The notes below the pieces were generated by a model, which was not told the DNA's origin, did not search any database, and saw only the letters and a program-made list of their open reading frames with translations. From positions 992,001 to 1,056,000 of the forward strand of contig CM074701.1 in assembly GCA_037367355.1 (NCBI GenBank): a stretch of DNA of 64,000 bases, in the 5' to 3' direction. The DNA comes from Neoscytalidium dimidiatum. Taxonomy: Eukaryota > Ascomycota > Dothideomycetes > Botryosphaeriales > Botryosphaeriaceae. The position numbers were made by a program, and so were the translations under genes. Shown here piece by piece: positions 11,295 through 24,126 of the stretch (position 1 is the stretch's first letter; every line of letters starts with the position of its first letter).

Positions 11295-12332
11295 TGTGGC
11301 TGTTGAGGGTTGGGGGGTTTGCAAGTGGTGCGGTGAGTTAGTGGTGCTGATTTTTGGCTGGGTTTGTTGGAGCGCTGAAGTGTGTTGCTGCTGTGGTGCT
11401 CCAAGGCTGGTTTCGGTGCGGATTATATAGCTGTTCTTCGAGGTGAAAACGTTGCTTCCTTGAGGCGTATATCGTTATAGCTCGGATTGCGTTGTGGTGC
11501 ATTCACGGTAGACGTGACACGTTCGAGGCGCAGACCTTTCGCTCGAATCACGTTCGGCTTGCGCTACGGCACATAATTTCCAGCTCATGGAACAACTCAA
11601 TGCTATTCCTGCGATAGGCAAAAGCTGATCACATCGGCATGTAGGGGAGCCTTTGGTGTTGAGTAGTGTATGCTAAGCCTCGTAGTGGCTGTGCATGAGC
11701 CAGTAGAAGGTCCAGGGCCGGTCACCACGTTCCCGAGTCATCACAATCGGCAGCGGATCTTAACGGAAAGGCTGAGACTAGGATGAGTGGACGGGACGAA
11801 TGACTAAGGGAGTCTAGAATCAAACATCGCACGATTATGAGGTAGGTTGAGGCTGATTGCATGTCGTATCGGCGCAGCCGAAAAATGAAGCCGGACGAAT
11901 GCCAAGTCGGAGATGGGCTGATGAGCTTTCAAACGCGAAAAAAAAGGACACTGGCTTTGGCGAGTAAGAGAGCTTTTTTTTTGGAGTGGCGTTCCTTCTT
12001 TGTAGTAGGGTGTCTCTTGGCAAGTTAAATCATCTCAAAAGCTAGATAGCTTGCCACTTCACGCAAAAAGAAGAATGGAAATGTAAATTTCACAGACTAG
12101 GAATCCTGGGGACAACAATTGTCGTAGGGAGTGTATATGAAAGCTGGGTTGGTAAACGTGAACTACTACGTTATGTGAGTAACACTTTTCAACAGCATGC
12201 TAGCTAGCGTGAGGTATTGGTCGGCAGCTTTGCATGGCGTGAAACGTGGATAACCCGTCTCCACAACTATGCCAGAAATTCAGAAAGTTCTAACCAAATC
12301 CGTTGTTATACTATCTCGTATTGACCTATCTC
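11295..12332. other. Intergenic, promoter of the GPI-protein gene
   Basis: About 1 kb between two minus-strand genes. A TATATAA element at 11423-11429 (minus strand) lies about 130 bp before the GPI-protein ATG. No further gene seen; short A/T runs occur near 11938 and 11974. Confidence 0.5.
11423..11429 (-). promoter_or_regulatory. TATA box of the GPI-protein gene
   Basis: TATATAA read on the minus strand, about 130 bp upstream of the ATG at 11294. Confidence 0.5.
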
Positions 12333-14093
12333 TCAGACCAGCTCAATCGGCTCGAATACTGGATTTTCAGCCAGAGCCTCACCGTCCATGGCTTCATCGA
12401 CATAGGCTTCGCCAACAAGAGTATATTGACCATACTTCATAGGACGAACGATGAAAGGCATTCCGGATCCATGAATAATGCATACGAAATCCCCCTTCTG
12501 TGCTTCGACTGGCCCGAGTCCAATGCGGCTCTCCGTTATGAAAGCTCTTCGCCCCCAAGCCAGACACCATATCTGTTGATAGTAGTCCCAGATACCCATA
12601 TCCGAAAAGTATTCCTTGTCGAGGCCGCGTATTTTGCTCCGTAGCACATGTCTGCGTACGTCGTGGAAGAAAGACTGCTCCATCCTCCGCTTGATACCGT
12701 TCTCATCCCGCACCCGCAGCTGCTGATCCGCGACCGCAGTACGCAACACTGCGTCAAGCCGCGGCCCGGGTTTGTCTGATAACCTTTTGATGCGGGTAGC
12801 GAGCCTCAGGATACTGTCGAGCCATTTTCCGGGGTGATTTTTCCATATTGGTCCCAGCTTTTTCACTTTGCCAATGAATAGTGCATCGACGCGGAGGATG
12901 TTGCCGCCAGTAGCATTTGCGGTTCTGCAACCAGCTGCATCCCATTCCAACGATCCACAAGCGTTGTAGGTGGGCTCTAGACGGGCCTGTAGCGGTACGG
13001 ACCCACTCTCCAGCTCGCGTTGTTGCAGCGGATCGCGGTCGCCTTTGCGCGACCAGTCGGGAACCCACGAGGGGAGTGACATATCGTTGTGCTGCGGCCG
13101 CCTGGCTTCGCAAAGGGAAAGAATCTCAACATAGCCGGACTCGAGCAAAGCGCGAGCAAAAGCTGTATAGAGAGCTTCGCATGGCATGGAATAGTTGGGA
13201 AGGAATTGACGCATGTCCCGAGCAAGGCCCAGCAGCGCGAAAATCTTGTCTTGGTCCAGACTGGCCTGAAAGTGGCGGAATGTCCGCAGGAGGAAGATCA
13301 GAGGTGGTCGGCCGGTGTGGGTGCGCAACATTACAGCATTCTGTGGATTGCGGCACTGGTCCCAAAACTCGTACTTCAGGCCCCGCAGGATGTTGACGGC
13401 GCGGCGTAGCTGGGATTCTGTCACGGTCTTTGTGCCACATCTGTACAGCAGGGTACGTGCTTGAACCAGCTCTTGGACGATCCATATGCGGTCCCAATAG
13501 GGCTGGCCAAATAGCTGCAAGAGTGCATCCTTAAGGTCCTGGTTCTCTTCGTGAAATGGGTGTGCAACAGCAGCCGTAGGGTCGTCTACTCTGGCTATCC
13601 AGTCCATAGCCAGGTCACTGTTTTCTCGCTGGGGTCCTATCCATGCAAGTACTGTCGAAGCGCGCTGGAAGATTTGTCCCATTTTCTTAACCTGTTCTGC
13701 TTTCTCTTCGTCATTAGATTGATCGATACAGATAGCGTCGATCCATAATAATAGGCTCGTTTCTTTGACTCTCAATTGCCGGAGAGCAACCTCAAGTCTC
13801 TTTGCCACCTGAAAGCACATGCCGTTCAAATATATCGTAGTTGTTGGAAACGGGGGTCCCCAGCAATAAGATAAAGCAGTGTATGATGGGAGAGCATTGC
13901 CCTCTCCATCATCAAAAGATACATCATGGAGCAGACACGACACAGGTATATGCCATGCAGCAGTAGCGTTTGGGTCCACTCCTGAGATCGGTTGGCAGTG
14001 AGTGCTCGAAGAGGTTGAAGTCTCCGGCAAGAGTTCGGCAAGACGGACCCAGTTTCGATAGGGCGATGGCGAGCGATAAGCGAATTGTGACAT
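12333..14093 (-). CDS. HET-domain (heterokaryon incompatibility) protein
   Basis: A single uninterrupted frame of 586 residues. The HET domain occupies roughly residues 65-215 and shows its family blocks: YTALSYCWG, then LLLWIDAICIDQ with NDEEKAEQVKKMGQIFQRA, and TVLAWIGP. The remainder is typical HET-protein C-terminal sequence with no second recognisable domain. HET proteins mediate non-self recognition and programmed cell death during hyphal fusion; many paralogs have unknown partners. There is no NACHT/NB-ARC or repeat domain in this protein. The ATG at 14093 is the first Met before the domain. Confidence 0.9.
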   Translation of the reverse strand: MSQFAYRSPSPYRNWVRLAELLPETSTSSSTHCQPISGVDPNATAAWHIPVSCLLHDVSFDDGEGNALPSYTALSYCWGPPFPTTTIYLNGMCFQVAKRLEVALRQLRVKETSLLLWIDAICIDQSNDEEKAEQVKKMGQIFQRASTVLAWIGPQRENSDLAMDWIARVDDPTAAVAHPFHEENQDLKDALLQLFGQPYWDRIWIVQELVQARTLLYRCGTKTVTESQLRRAVNILRGLKYEFWDQCRNPQNAVMLRTHTGRPPLIFLLRTFRHFQASLDQDKIFALLGLARDMRQFLPNYSMPCEALYTAFARALLESGYVEILSLCEARRPQHNDMSLPSWVPDWSRKGDRDPLQQRELESGSVPLQARLEPTYNACGSLEWDAAGCRTANATGGNILRVDALFIGKVKKLGPIWKNHPGKWLDSILRLATRIKRLSDKPGPRLDAVLRTAVADQQLRVRDENGIKRRMEQSFFHDVRRHVLRSKIRGLDKEYFSDMGIWDYYQQIWCLAWGRRAFITESRIGLGPVEAQKGDFVCIIHGSGMPFIVRPMKYGQYTLVGEAYVDEAMDGEALAENPVFEPIELV

Positions 14094-14669
14094 CTTTCAG
14101 GGGCAATGAAAAGGTCTCTAAGCAAGGCAGCTGTAAGAAAAAGTCACCAAGGTTGATCTTTCCAGTTTCAAGGCTGACGCGGTTCGTTAGCTAAGTTGCG
14201 GGGCTCTTCGGCATCAGAAGTGCCTGTGGTGCCGATAAGTTGGGGGCTGAAAGCCACGCTCTGCATACGGAAGTTCGTGCCGACTGATAGTCAAGGCTCT
14301 TCCAAAGGGACTCAGCTGAATGGTTGCGATCTCGAGCAATCAATTTCATGCTGTAATTGAATGTATACCACGTTGCAAACTTCCATAATCCCAGATTTAG
14401 GGTTGCCTAAGCTCATTTCCCCTATATTGGTGAATTAGCCTGTGTATCGCCGAAACAGAGTGGGTTTTCTGAGACTCTATTGCTACTACATTATCCACCG
14501 TTTGAGTATTACGCCATACAGGTACAGTCATCGAACAAGACCCCCAAAGAATCCCATACAGCCAAACACATTTTGGATATTGATGAGAGGGGGTCAAAAC
14601 AAAAGCCAGGGAAGCCGTGATCTGCCTTAAGCGGAGGAAGACCGTCCACCAAACAATATGCCAACAATC
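14094..14669. other. Intergenic, promoter region of the HET gene
   Basis: About 580 bp between the HET start and the 3' end of CC1, both minus strand. No coding signal. Confidence 0.5.
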
Positions 14670-17600
14670 TTATACCTTATCACTACCCTCAGCTTTTGCC
14701 TCAGGCTTTGCTCCAGAAACACTGGCAATCTCATCAAGCGTATTGGCGTACAACTCCGTGAGCTGTTTGAGGCTCTCGCCAAACTTTTCGAAGCAGCTGC
14801 TGGCAGTCCACCTATACTCACGACGCTCGCGCTCCGCAGCCTCCTTATTCTTCTCCACCTCTTGCTGCGCCTCCTTACGCAGCTTCTCTTCACCATCAGC
14901 ACGCTCCTTCTGCTTCTTGGCCTCCCTCTGCGCCTCCTCGCGGAGATCCTCCTCGTCCTTCAGGTCATCGCTACGCTTGCGCTTCAGCTCGCGCACCTGA
15001 TCGCGATACTCATCTAACTTCTGCTCGGCCACGAAGGCGCGTTGATTCTGGTCAATCATCTGGTCGAGATTGTCCTTCGCCTCCTGACTAGCGTCTTCGA
15101 GGCGTTCTTCAAGCGTGCCGAGCCGAGCATGAGCATCGTCCAGCCGGCTCTGCAGGTTGTTGACGCGGGTGGTCTCACGGGTTAGTTGCGCCTGAAGGCT
15201 GGCAGCGTTGGTGTGGGCCTCAACAACGGAGTTTTCGGAGGCTTCCAGGCGCCGGGTGAGGTCGACATTGATGGAATGACGCTCGTCGATATCCCTCGTG
15301 AGTTCCTCATTGTCGGACTGAAGCTCGCCATTCTTGGAGCCGAGCTCCTGGTTCTCAGACACAAGCTCCTTATTGTTCTGAAGGAGTTCCTCGTTCCTCG
15401 AACGAAGCCCGTCAGTCTTGGACTCGAGCTCCCGGACACGCTGGCGAAGGTCCGCAGCCTCCAGGTTGGTAGCCTCCTGGAACTGAATGACGCTTTCGTT
15501 GATACTACGTAAGAAGATATCCATGGACGCGGACTGGGGTGTCTCGCCTGCCTGAATCTGCGCAGACGGTGTTTGGGGAGCGTGAATCTGTGTGGCCGGC
15601 GTGGGGGTAGTGTCGAGCTGCGGGAGAGCTCTTCTTGGAACGGTCGAAGTGATGGTCGGCGGAGACCCAGCACTGGAACTCTGAGCAGTGGTAACTGCAG
15701 CTATCTGCGGCGTAGTGATAGTGGAAACCTGAGATGAGCTTATGGATCCGTTCGCCGTAGTGCTGATCACAATCGGATGGGCAGGAATAGTTAGCCCTGC
15801 TTCGAGAAGGCTCGCACGGGCGTCATACAACATTTTCATATCAGCCTCCTTGCGAGGTGTCGTGACATGGTCATCAATGTTGATCGAAGGAAGATCATCC
15901 GCGGATGTGTCGTTAGTTGGAGACTGCGCCGAATGTGAGAGAAGTTTGGTCACTGAGGTATTGATATTGTCGAGCCGGTGGATTGAAGAATGGGCGCTCT
16001 TATTGAAAATGGCGTCACAGTCCTGAGAATCGTCGGATAAGACATTCTTGGGAGTGGAAGTGGTTTGCGCTGATGTAGTACTACTGGAGCGGTCTGCAGA
16101 GGTTTCCTGAACACGAGTAGTAGTGTTGTTGCTACCGTTGGGAGCGATATCAGTGAAGGACCCCGTCATACAGTCAGGTGAGTCTTTCCGAGTTCTGTAT
16201 AGGCGGGCCTGACGTTCGTCAACAGCAATGGTTGACGCACCGTTAGAAGAACGAGTGAGAGCAGCATCAGTCCTGTGAATGTTTCCAGAGCCAATTGGTC
16301 GCGCGCTTGGTGCAGGAGTCGGAGCGTTTTGCGTTGCAAATATTGTCGAACGCTGTATAGCACCGGCAGGAAGACTCTGAGGATAGTGGCTACCGGTCTG
16401 ATGGGAAGTACCGGCAGGAATTGTCTTGGTCGACTGCTTTTCGGAACGGGCGCGAGACTCTGACTTTGAAGCAAAAGCCTGACTATCCGCGAGCGTGATC
16501 TTATTAACGTAGGTAACTCTGTCCGGCTTTGAAGCGGCTGAAGACGATGAATCTCGCTGGCGGACGCGAGCACGCTGAGTATGAGAGCCGCTGATGTTGT
16601 CTTGACTATCATTAGGGTTGACCAGCCGGCGAAGGACATTCAGAGTCAATCGCTTAACATTGCTATTACCCAGATGGGCCCGTAATATGTTGTGGAGCTC
16701 GGATAAGTTGATGATATTGCGTTCATTGACCAATCTCACTAATAGACGAAGAAGTTCTTGAGTGATACGAAGGGCCTGGTCAGCTTTGAGGTCGTCCATG
16801 TCAAAAATCGTACAGAACCTCTGATTGAAGCGCGCCTCAAGCGAAACGATTGCACTCCAGTTTTCAGTGAGGCCCATGTAAGAGAAGTGACGTTTGTCAA
16901 AGCTCCAGAAGGGACCGCTTGCCTTGTTGACCATATACAGGCCTTCAGCAGCAACTTTGTCGGTCATGATAGTAGGACCGTGCTCCGGACTTCCAAAAGC
17001 TGCACCCCTTCTATTTTTGACGTTATCATAGATTTTGAGGACCTCTGAAAGAATGGATGGATCTGGCAAGGCCGGGAAAGTAATGGAAGATCCTTGAACT
17101 CTCTCCGCTGCACCAGTATCGTCATCCTCTCGATCGTCGACATTCACGCCCCGACTTGCATGATCGCTGTTTTCCTTATCCTCATCCTGTAGTACTCTAT
17201 CCAGAAAGGCGTCACCGGTAAGGTCGTTGTCATTGTTCGAAAAACGACATTTGATGTCCCGGCCAAGGATGAATGGGCGGTTGTCATCGCTATCACCATC
17301 GATGTCATCATCGCTGCTGCTCTCAATGGTGATGACTTGACGAGACCGAATGATCGAACTAGGAGCAATGGTCCCATCTGGCACGTCAACTGGGAAGTCG
17401 GTTTCGGGAGTGCTTCCTCTACCATAGCGGATATCATCGCGACCTGAGTGAGCAGCTGCCCCGCCGGTATCAACAATGGCTTGGCCGGCACTGCTAGACT
17501 GAGCTACATGTGTATGGAAAGAATCCTTCTCCACGGTAATAGCTTGTCCCGGAAGGTGGACACCGTTAACGTGTGTGAACGATTCCGGGATTTCGAGATC

Positions 17601-18479
17601 GATGAGTATGCCAGGCTTGGTGTAGTGGCTGACGGCTCTTACAACATCAGCAAGAACTACGGACGGAGTATCGCTGGGGTGTGCCTCTATGCGCTCCTTG
17701 AAGAAGTCTTTCATCTTGCTACTGGCTTCCTGTAACAGCAAAAAGCCGGTAAGACATGCCAGCTTCTCCAGGGCAATGACCACATCGAGTGGCCACTTGC
17801 GTGGGTCCATAGACTCGTAATGGCAATCATCGGGTAGCCAACGGTGCGTCTCATGACCCCAATTCTGCTTGATGTTTACAATGGCCTCGGTCAACCTGAC
17901 CATATCCCCAATGGTCTTCTCCACGTCCTCCAGTTGGATATTGCGATCAGGGCGGTTGGTAGTTATCTTGCGAGACTTCACGTGGAACGAGAGAATGCTC
18001 TGCGCAATGGTCAGGTTCTCCTGTCCAGGGGAAACTTCAGATAACTTTCCGAGGGCGTCAAGGATAGGGCACGGCCATTGCAGTGGATCGGTTTGATGGA
18101 AGCGGAATATGGCGGGAAGGCATTCGCTCACATCGTTCAGATGCTTCCAATTGGTACATAGCTTCTGAAGAGCTTGCGTCTTTTGCGATAAAAGATCTGT
18201 ACCAGGTTCGCATTCATAATCCGTGTCCGGTTGAGATTGCTGGGCCAAGTTAGCCGCGATCACAGGTTTCTCGGCGTTGCGAAGTGGACAAGTCACCTGA
18301 TCGCGATTGATATCAACAGAGCCAATGCTCCCAGATGTTTCCCCAACTATGTCTCCCTGCTATTTTCAGGTAGGTTAGCAAGATTGGAAAGGGCAAATTG
18401 GGAGTCAGAACGCGTGGCGGATTACCTCTATGGTGCTCAGGTCCAGTGGCGGAGGCGACGTGACATGTCTATCGGCCAT
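14670..18479 (-). CDS. Coiled-coil protein CC1 with two Trp-Pro boxes, function unknown
   Basis: Model: complement(join(14670..18359,18426..18479)), 1247 residues. A small first exon (MADRHVTSPPPLDLSTIE) splices in frame to the main exon, which is open for 1229 codons. The N-terminal region holds two related segments: TDPLQWPCPILDALGKL, and a better copy running W-x6-W-x4-C-x5-DP-x2-WP (containing MDPRKWPLDVVIALEKL). The same motif occurs in CC5 and CC7. The middle is long, acidic to Ser/Thr-rich and probably disordered. The last 300 residues form a long coiled coil (ELESKTDGLRSRNEELLQNN and similar heptads) with KRKRSDD as a possible nuclear signal. I do not recognise the family. A structural, filamentous or nuclear scaffold role is possible but not shown. 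Confidence 0.8.
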
Positions 18480-20041
18480 CGCAACTGTCGCAGGTGACAG
18501 AGTATAGCGTCAAGGTGTGTCAACTCTGAGCACGATATGTGGTTGAGTGGTGATGAAGAAATCGAATTGTGGAGGGATGTCAAGGAGATGGTGAGGGTCG
18601 GAGAAAGTATTTCATCTTTTATGCTCGGCAGGTCTAGTGAGTGAGGAAGGCGACAGGCTGGGCTCCACTGGCCCAAAGTTCAGCATCGGTAGTCTGTGCG
18701 GATCCACGTGATTGATATCAAAAGATTTTGCATCGTTTGTTCCGCTGGGGATCTGGAAACCTGTTTCACTTGGCAAAAGATGATTTGAACCGGAGACAGC
18801 TGATGGAAAGGCACTCACTCGTCGAGTAGTATTCGTGCAGCAATTGCTCATTCGCTCCTAAGCCTAGCCATGTTCAGTGAATTCAAAAATCTCTTGGACA
18901 GGGTAAAGACACCATTTACAAGTTGACTTCAAACATAGTGAACACCCCTCTGAGTGGCCGAATCGGTTCTCCGGCCTAAATGCCTAAGAGAAGAGGCGTG
19001 AGATCTGCGTCCGGACGACTGCATTAGCTTTTCTTAGAGCATGATGCATGCACATACATGACTAATCCATATGACTCTTCTTTATGTACACCATAAAATT
19101 TGTTGCGATCCAGCCTGCTTCTTGCTCCCACCTCGGTTCTTTGAACTTTTCAGGATGTCGCATCGAAGAGTGGGTACTTTTTGTTGACATGTACGAGTAT
19201 AACGCGGGTGACTAACACGATTATCGGGTTTCTATGTAACTAAATTGGCGGCCTACAAGTAGAATCCGGAATAGCGAGGTATCTGCTGAGCCAGTAGTTA
19301 GGTTGAGCGTTTGGGAAGTGAGTCCATCCGATTAGGGGTGGTATTCGACATACATCAGCTCGGTATTAAAGTTACTTCGTTCTGCGGCTCCTCCATTCAA
19401 AAGAAAAAAAAAGCTGGAGTGGCGTTGCGTGAGGCGCCCACGTAGAGCCACGTATGGCAAAATTCTCGACCATTGGTACCAACTGCGCAAGTGCGGAGCT
19501 CGACACGAGCTTGTCAACCGACCAGGTACGTTAATATCCCTTCCAACTTTCGAAGCCAACTTTTCGTCAGTTGGACCATTCATGCCTTACGTTTGCCGTT
19601 GCCAAGTCCACTGGTGGCGGTCAAGTGATGGCACCTAATTCTTGAGAGAGTTTCATAAGATATGCCACCTTCCGAGAAGGTATAAGTGCTTGAGAGTATT
19701 TTAATGAATCGTGTGATGAAATAATACTTTTTGTTTTGACCTTGCCAACCCCCCTTTGTTCGTGGCTCTTCCCTATAGCCCGGTCTAGAAGATGTTAGAA
19801 TGTAAGCACCCTAGTGGCAGGCGAAAGAAGAAAATAAGTTTCTTCAATCTGATTTTACGAAAGGTTACTAGGCTAATGGTTACAATATGTAGAGACGAGA
19901 GATCTTTCGAAATATGTAAGATAAGGTATTCCATCTTTCCTCCTACACAAGCCCACGGCGTATGGGCAGGAAGTGATTCACAGTACCTAGCGTTTTACTC
20001 ACATTGGCAGAGGCTATAGCGAATGTGCAATCGTCGAATAT
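18480..20041. other. Intergenic, no gene recognised
   Basis: About 1.6 kb, AT-richer than its neighbours. Contains the CC1 promoter and the 3' flank of the C2H2 gene. Short open frames have no recognisable features. Confidence 0.5.
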
Positions 20042-22609
20042 TTACTCAAATCGTATGGACTCCGCATCGAGAAGATTAGCGTATCTCTCCAAGCTCTCAC
20101 CAATTAGGCCCAGAATCGGCCACGCAGCATTCGAATCGCTATACTGTCGTGCCCACAGCTTGACCACTGCAACAGCCAGCGCGGACAGGTGGCCATGCGC
20201 CAGCAGCGGTGGACTATCTGACTCACCCGGCAGCAACGCCGTCCCATCGAGCGCCTCGTCTGCCTCCCGCACGATTCGGTAAATCCACGCGCTGACACCT
20301 TGTTCCATAGCTTCCGCCCATCCGTCAGCAACTCTTCCTAACGAATGTGCGCGAACGACGCGCACGTGGAGACAAAAAAGAACCTATCAGACAAAGCCCT
20401 TCCGTTCGCCAAATCTGTCAACCATTTACTCAGAGAAAAATTGCACCCTCCATGGCACAAAACGCGTGCTGCACGCTCCAAAAAAAACCCCTGACACCGC
20501 GCCAAGTAGTCTACTCCGACCTGCACGCCCACGTTCAGCCCGTGTACGGCGTGAAGTAGCGCCTTCAACAGGTGGGCCCCTCTTTTCGGTGGCGCTGCGT
20601 CGTACGCTCCATGCGCGATGGCGTCCGGGTCGCAGTTGTGGAGTCCGGCGTAGACAGTAGACGGGAAGGAGAAGTGCAGGCGCGTGTGGGCGAGGCCGAA
20701 GAGCGCGGTCGACGCGAAGGCGAGCGAGTCTTTGGCGTGGCGGACGTTGAGCACGGATGCGGGAGCACGCTGCCAGACGAAGCGCCAGGCATCGAGGGCG
20801 GCGGAGAGCTCTGCGGTGTCGGTGGGGCGGAGTGTCTGCGAGGCGGGGTGGATGGAGAGGTGGCGGGCGAGGGTGAGGCGTTGGAGGAGGGCGTGGATGA
20901 GGACGAAGTTGCCAAAAGGGAAGGTGATGGGGATGGAGGAGGCGTTGTCGGCACCGGTATTGCGCGAGGTGGACGTGCTAGTTGTTAACAGGCTTGAAAA
21001 GACATGGCGGAAGGAGACGATGTCGAGACTCTCGCGCCGAGCTCGTAGCCAGTCGGATTGGTTTTCTGCTAGCCATTCGCGGCATGAGGATGGGAGACGC
21101 AGGTCAAGCTCGCGCGCAAAGAGGACGGGCTCGGCGCCGAAGGCCAGCTCTTGCAGGTGCAAGAAACAGAAAATGCAGAGCTTTGTACGTCGGTCTGTCT
21201 CATGTTCTACCCAGGTTCTACCCAGGTCAGCCAGTCATCGGTGTCCGAAGGGTGAGTTTCAGTCAAGTTGGTGCGCCGGACGCAGTGCGCGAGGAGATGA
21301 CGGTAGGCGAGCGATTCCCGGATCAGTCTGGGTGTGTCTTGCCAGGCGGCGTATTTAGCGAGTAGAATGGCGCGTGCGGTGACGAGAACGTCCGAGGAAG
21401 TCCGCGGCAGCGGCGACGAGAAGGGGGTGGTGAGACGCATGTCTGGTAGTTCGTGCCGGTGGATGCGCTCATAGATAATGCTGCGCGCGGCAGCGTAAAG
21501 GGAGGAGGCGGATTTGAACTGGTAACGGTACTGCGCGCCAATGACCATAAGGCTGAGTATGAGCTCGGGGGAGTCGGAATGGGCGGTAATGCTGAAGGTC
21601 TGCATATAAATGAAAGGGAAGTGGTGGCTGAGCCCGTCTACAAAGCCCGCGATGTAGCGGGACATGGAAAGGCGCGGGGGAAGCCTGAAGCTTGGGGGCA
21701 GAATGGTGCTGAATGGTGTGAGTGTGAGCCGATCTTTGTAGGCTAGGCGCTGGAATTCGTTGATTTTCCATGGTATGTGCAGTGGTTTGAGCTCGCGAAA
21801 GTCATCTACGATAGTAATGGGTTAGCGAAAAGGGAGGGTAATGGTAGGAGAGGCGTGCGATTCATGAGAGGTTTGAGACGATTACCTTCCCCCATTGTTT
21901 CATTGGGAACCATTGCAGTTGAACTACTATCGCTCAGCACCGTCTCTAAGGTCTCGGGCGTAGTCAACGAGAGATCTTGGCCACCGGTGGGAAAGAGACT
22001 CAAATCGAATCCGAGACCAGCAGTGTCAAGAAAGCGGGAGAACTCGTGGGCTACGTCTCCATAGTCCGTCTGGGATATGTCGAATGCATCATCAATGACT
22101 GTCCAAGGTTAATCCTCATGTTGACAAAGCACCAGTGGGCGTATCCCACCATCATTGTTGTTCAAGTTCCATTGATCATGCACTGAGGGCTGCGCTTCGT
22201 ACCTGGGAATGGGCGAGCGACGGGACACCTGATTCGCTTGATGGTAGGAAGGGCCAGCTGGTGGGTTTAAAATCGCACTTTGGCCATGACTCCGATGGTT
22301 TCTGGGGAGAGTGCGTGGGGTAGACTGTCGCGGTGACCGTGCACCGACGCCCGTAATGGGTACAACACTCCCATGAGACAAGCGCTCATGCCTGGTCAAT
22401 AGGTCTTTTCTAGAGAATGACAGCCCGCAGGAGCAACTGTACGGCTTCTCCTTGGTATCTACTGATTAATCAATTTACGGAAAAGAAAATTTTCCCGGTA
22501 TGAGCGGCTCACGAGTTCGAGCATGTCGTTGGAGATGCTCCGCGCGAGCGAAAGTGCGATTGCAGAGTGTGCAGGTTAAAGGCCTGCCGGCACGATTCCG
22601 AGTGATCAT
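20042..22609 (-). CDS. C2H2 zinc-finger transcription factor with fungal TF middle domain, frame-interrupted
   Basis: Model: complement(join(20042..20337,20430..21805,21886..22098,22150..22458,22513..22609)), about 759 residues once the duplication below is discounted. Exons 1-2 encode two adjacent C2H2 fingers: CTLC...HLQRHARTH and CSCG...LLTRHERLSH, linked by TKEKPYS. The remainder resembles the fungal-specific transcription factor domain (FPFIYMQTFS, ELILSLMVIGAQYRY, CIFCFLHLQELAFG, LDLRLPSSCREW). The protein is presumably a nuclear DNA-binding regulator with unknown targets. An exact 11-bp tandem duplication at 21204-21225 inserts a stop after WVEPG. With one copy the frame reads WVEHETDRRTKLCIF, as expected for the family. 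The last intron and exon are less certain than the rest. Confidence 0.7.
21204..21225 (+). repeat. 11-bp exact tandem duplication inside the C2H2 gene
   Basis: The unit GTTCTACCCAG occurs twice in direct succession. Because 11 is not a multiple of three, it shifts the reading frame of the transcription factor and brings in a TAG. Confidence 0.9.
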
Positions 22610-24126
22610 TTGAAATACATGCGAAACACAGATGATCTGGGAGTGGAGCGGTTGACGCTATTTTTAAAGCTTCTCGACTCATGTGCCGCCTGACGACAAA
22701 TAACGCTAGCCTGGAATCTCATCCGGACGTCATAGAAATACTTCTGCTCGCAACATTTAGGATAAAGCCGGTTTGCAATTCCAAACCATTGATGCTCTGG
22801 TAAACGATCTCTCTTTTTTCCAATGATTTGCCAACCATGGCAAGTCAGAGATGAGCGTAGCGTTGATGATGGATGAATATGCCTCGCAGCGCACTGATTG
22901 ACTGGCAAGGTGACTTACATCACTGGCCACGTGCATGATGGCTATAGATACGAACGTTTGCGGCTAGGACTGCATATCGGCATTGCAGTTGTATGTTGAG
23001 GAAATTTTTGCGATAGGAGATTTTATCATGATTATCTACTCCACTTACCCCGACGAATCTCATTTACCCCAATTGGTAGGTTTTCCCCGAAACTCCTCAG
23101 ACAGCTACTCCAAGGGTACATTCGACACGTCGAATTGATGTCTCATTTCAAATTTGCAAAATTTCTTCTCTGGTCTGCGGAAAGCAGAAAGAGCCAATGG
23201 TACGAACGAACATGTCCAGTCCACAGATACCACGCTTTCACCCGGCCGTAGTTTAATACCCGGGTTTTTATGATGGTGCAAAATACCTTGAGCCTTCCTA
23301 CGTCATAACAGCTCTCAATCTAGCTGTAGGCAATTATACTCACGCCCGCCACGATGTCTAATTTTGAGTGAACCCCGCCTGCCAATTACAGCTAATAACC
23401 GAAGCGCTGCCCTTCGATGCCGAGACATGGCACTTGAAATTGCCTACACGTACAGCTTAATGAAGCCTCGAACATGGCGACTCTTTTTTCACTTGGCATG
23501 TGGAGGCACCTCGGTGAGGCCCATGACGTCTTCATCGGCTGGTGACTTGAGAGGCTTTCCTTGCTCGGGTGCATCTGCACCTCATCCGCGTCATCAGAAA
23601 TCTCCGTGCACGGCAATACCTACTCGAAACGTATTACTAGCTCCACTAAGGAAATTAATGTTCTCTCTCCAATTTTGATACCTTCGCCACTTTGTAATCG
23701 TGTGGAATAGGTCGTATTTCCCAGATCGCCGGGTTCTGGGCTCCACTTTCACGCATTATCTCGCGAACTCCACCCACCAGACAAGAGTGATTAATTGCGT
23801 AAGCGGGGTATTCTCAACAGTAGAGATGCGTGTCGGACTGCATGTTTCAGGCGACGCAGACCAGTGCCCATGCCTAGCCCCGCAAAGAAGCACCCTATCA
23901 AATTCACTAGGCTTTCCCCAACGGACTGTTCCTTCCGCAATGTTCGGCGATACCCTATCAATCCCGATCGTCAAAGATGTTTGCTGACAGATAAGATGCA
24001 AGCGATATATCCATTGTAAAAAGTCGATTGGCGAGAGCTGACGAACTGAGGCCATTTAAAGCCATGCGTGTTTGGACTTCTACGAAGGGCTCATCTACAG
24101 AGATTATTGAATGCACAGCCATCGAT
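22610..24126. other. Intergenic, divergent promoters of C2H2 gene and nitrilase gene
   Basis: About 1.5 kb with no recognisable gene. It separates the C2H2 start (minus) from the nitrilase start (plus). Confidence 0.5.

Noticed and set aside
18773..18790. GGTTCAAATC-like tRNA B-box on the minus strand
   Set aside because: No matching A-box, acceptor stem or anticodon arm around it.
21508..21520. GTTCAAATCC tRNA B-box on the minus strand
   Set aside because: Inside the coding sequence of the C2H2 regulator; no tRNA fold.
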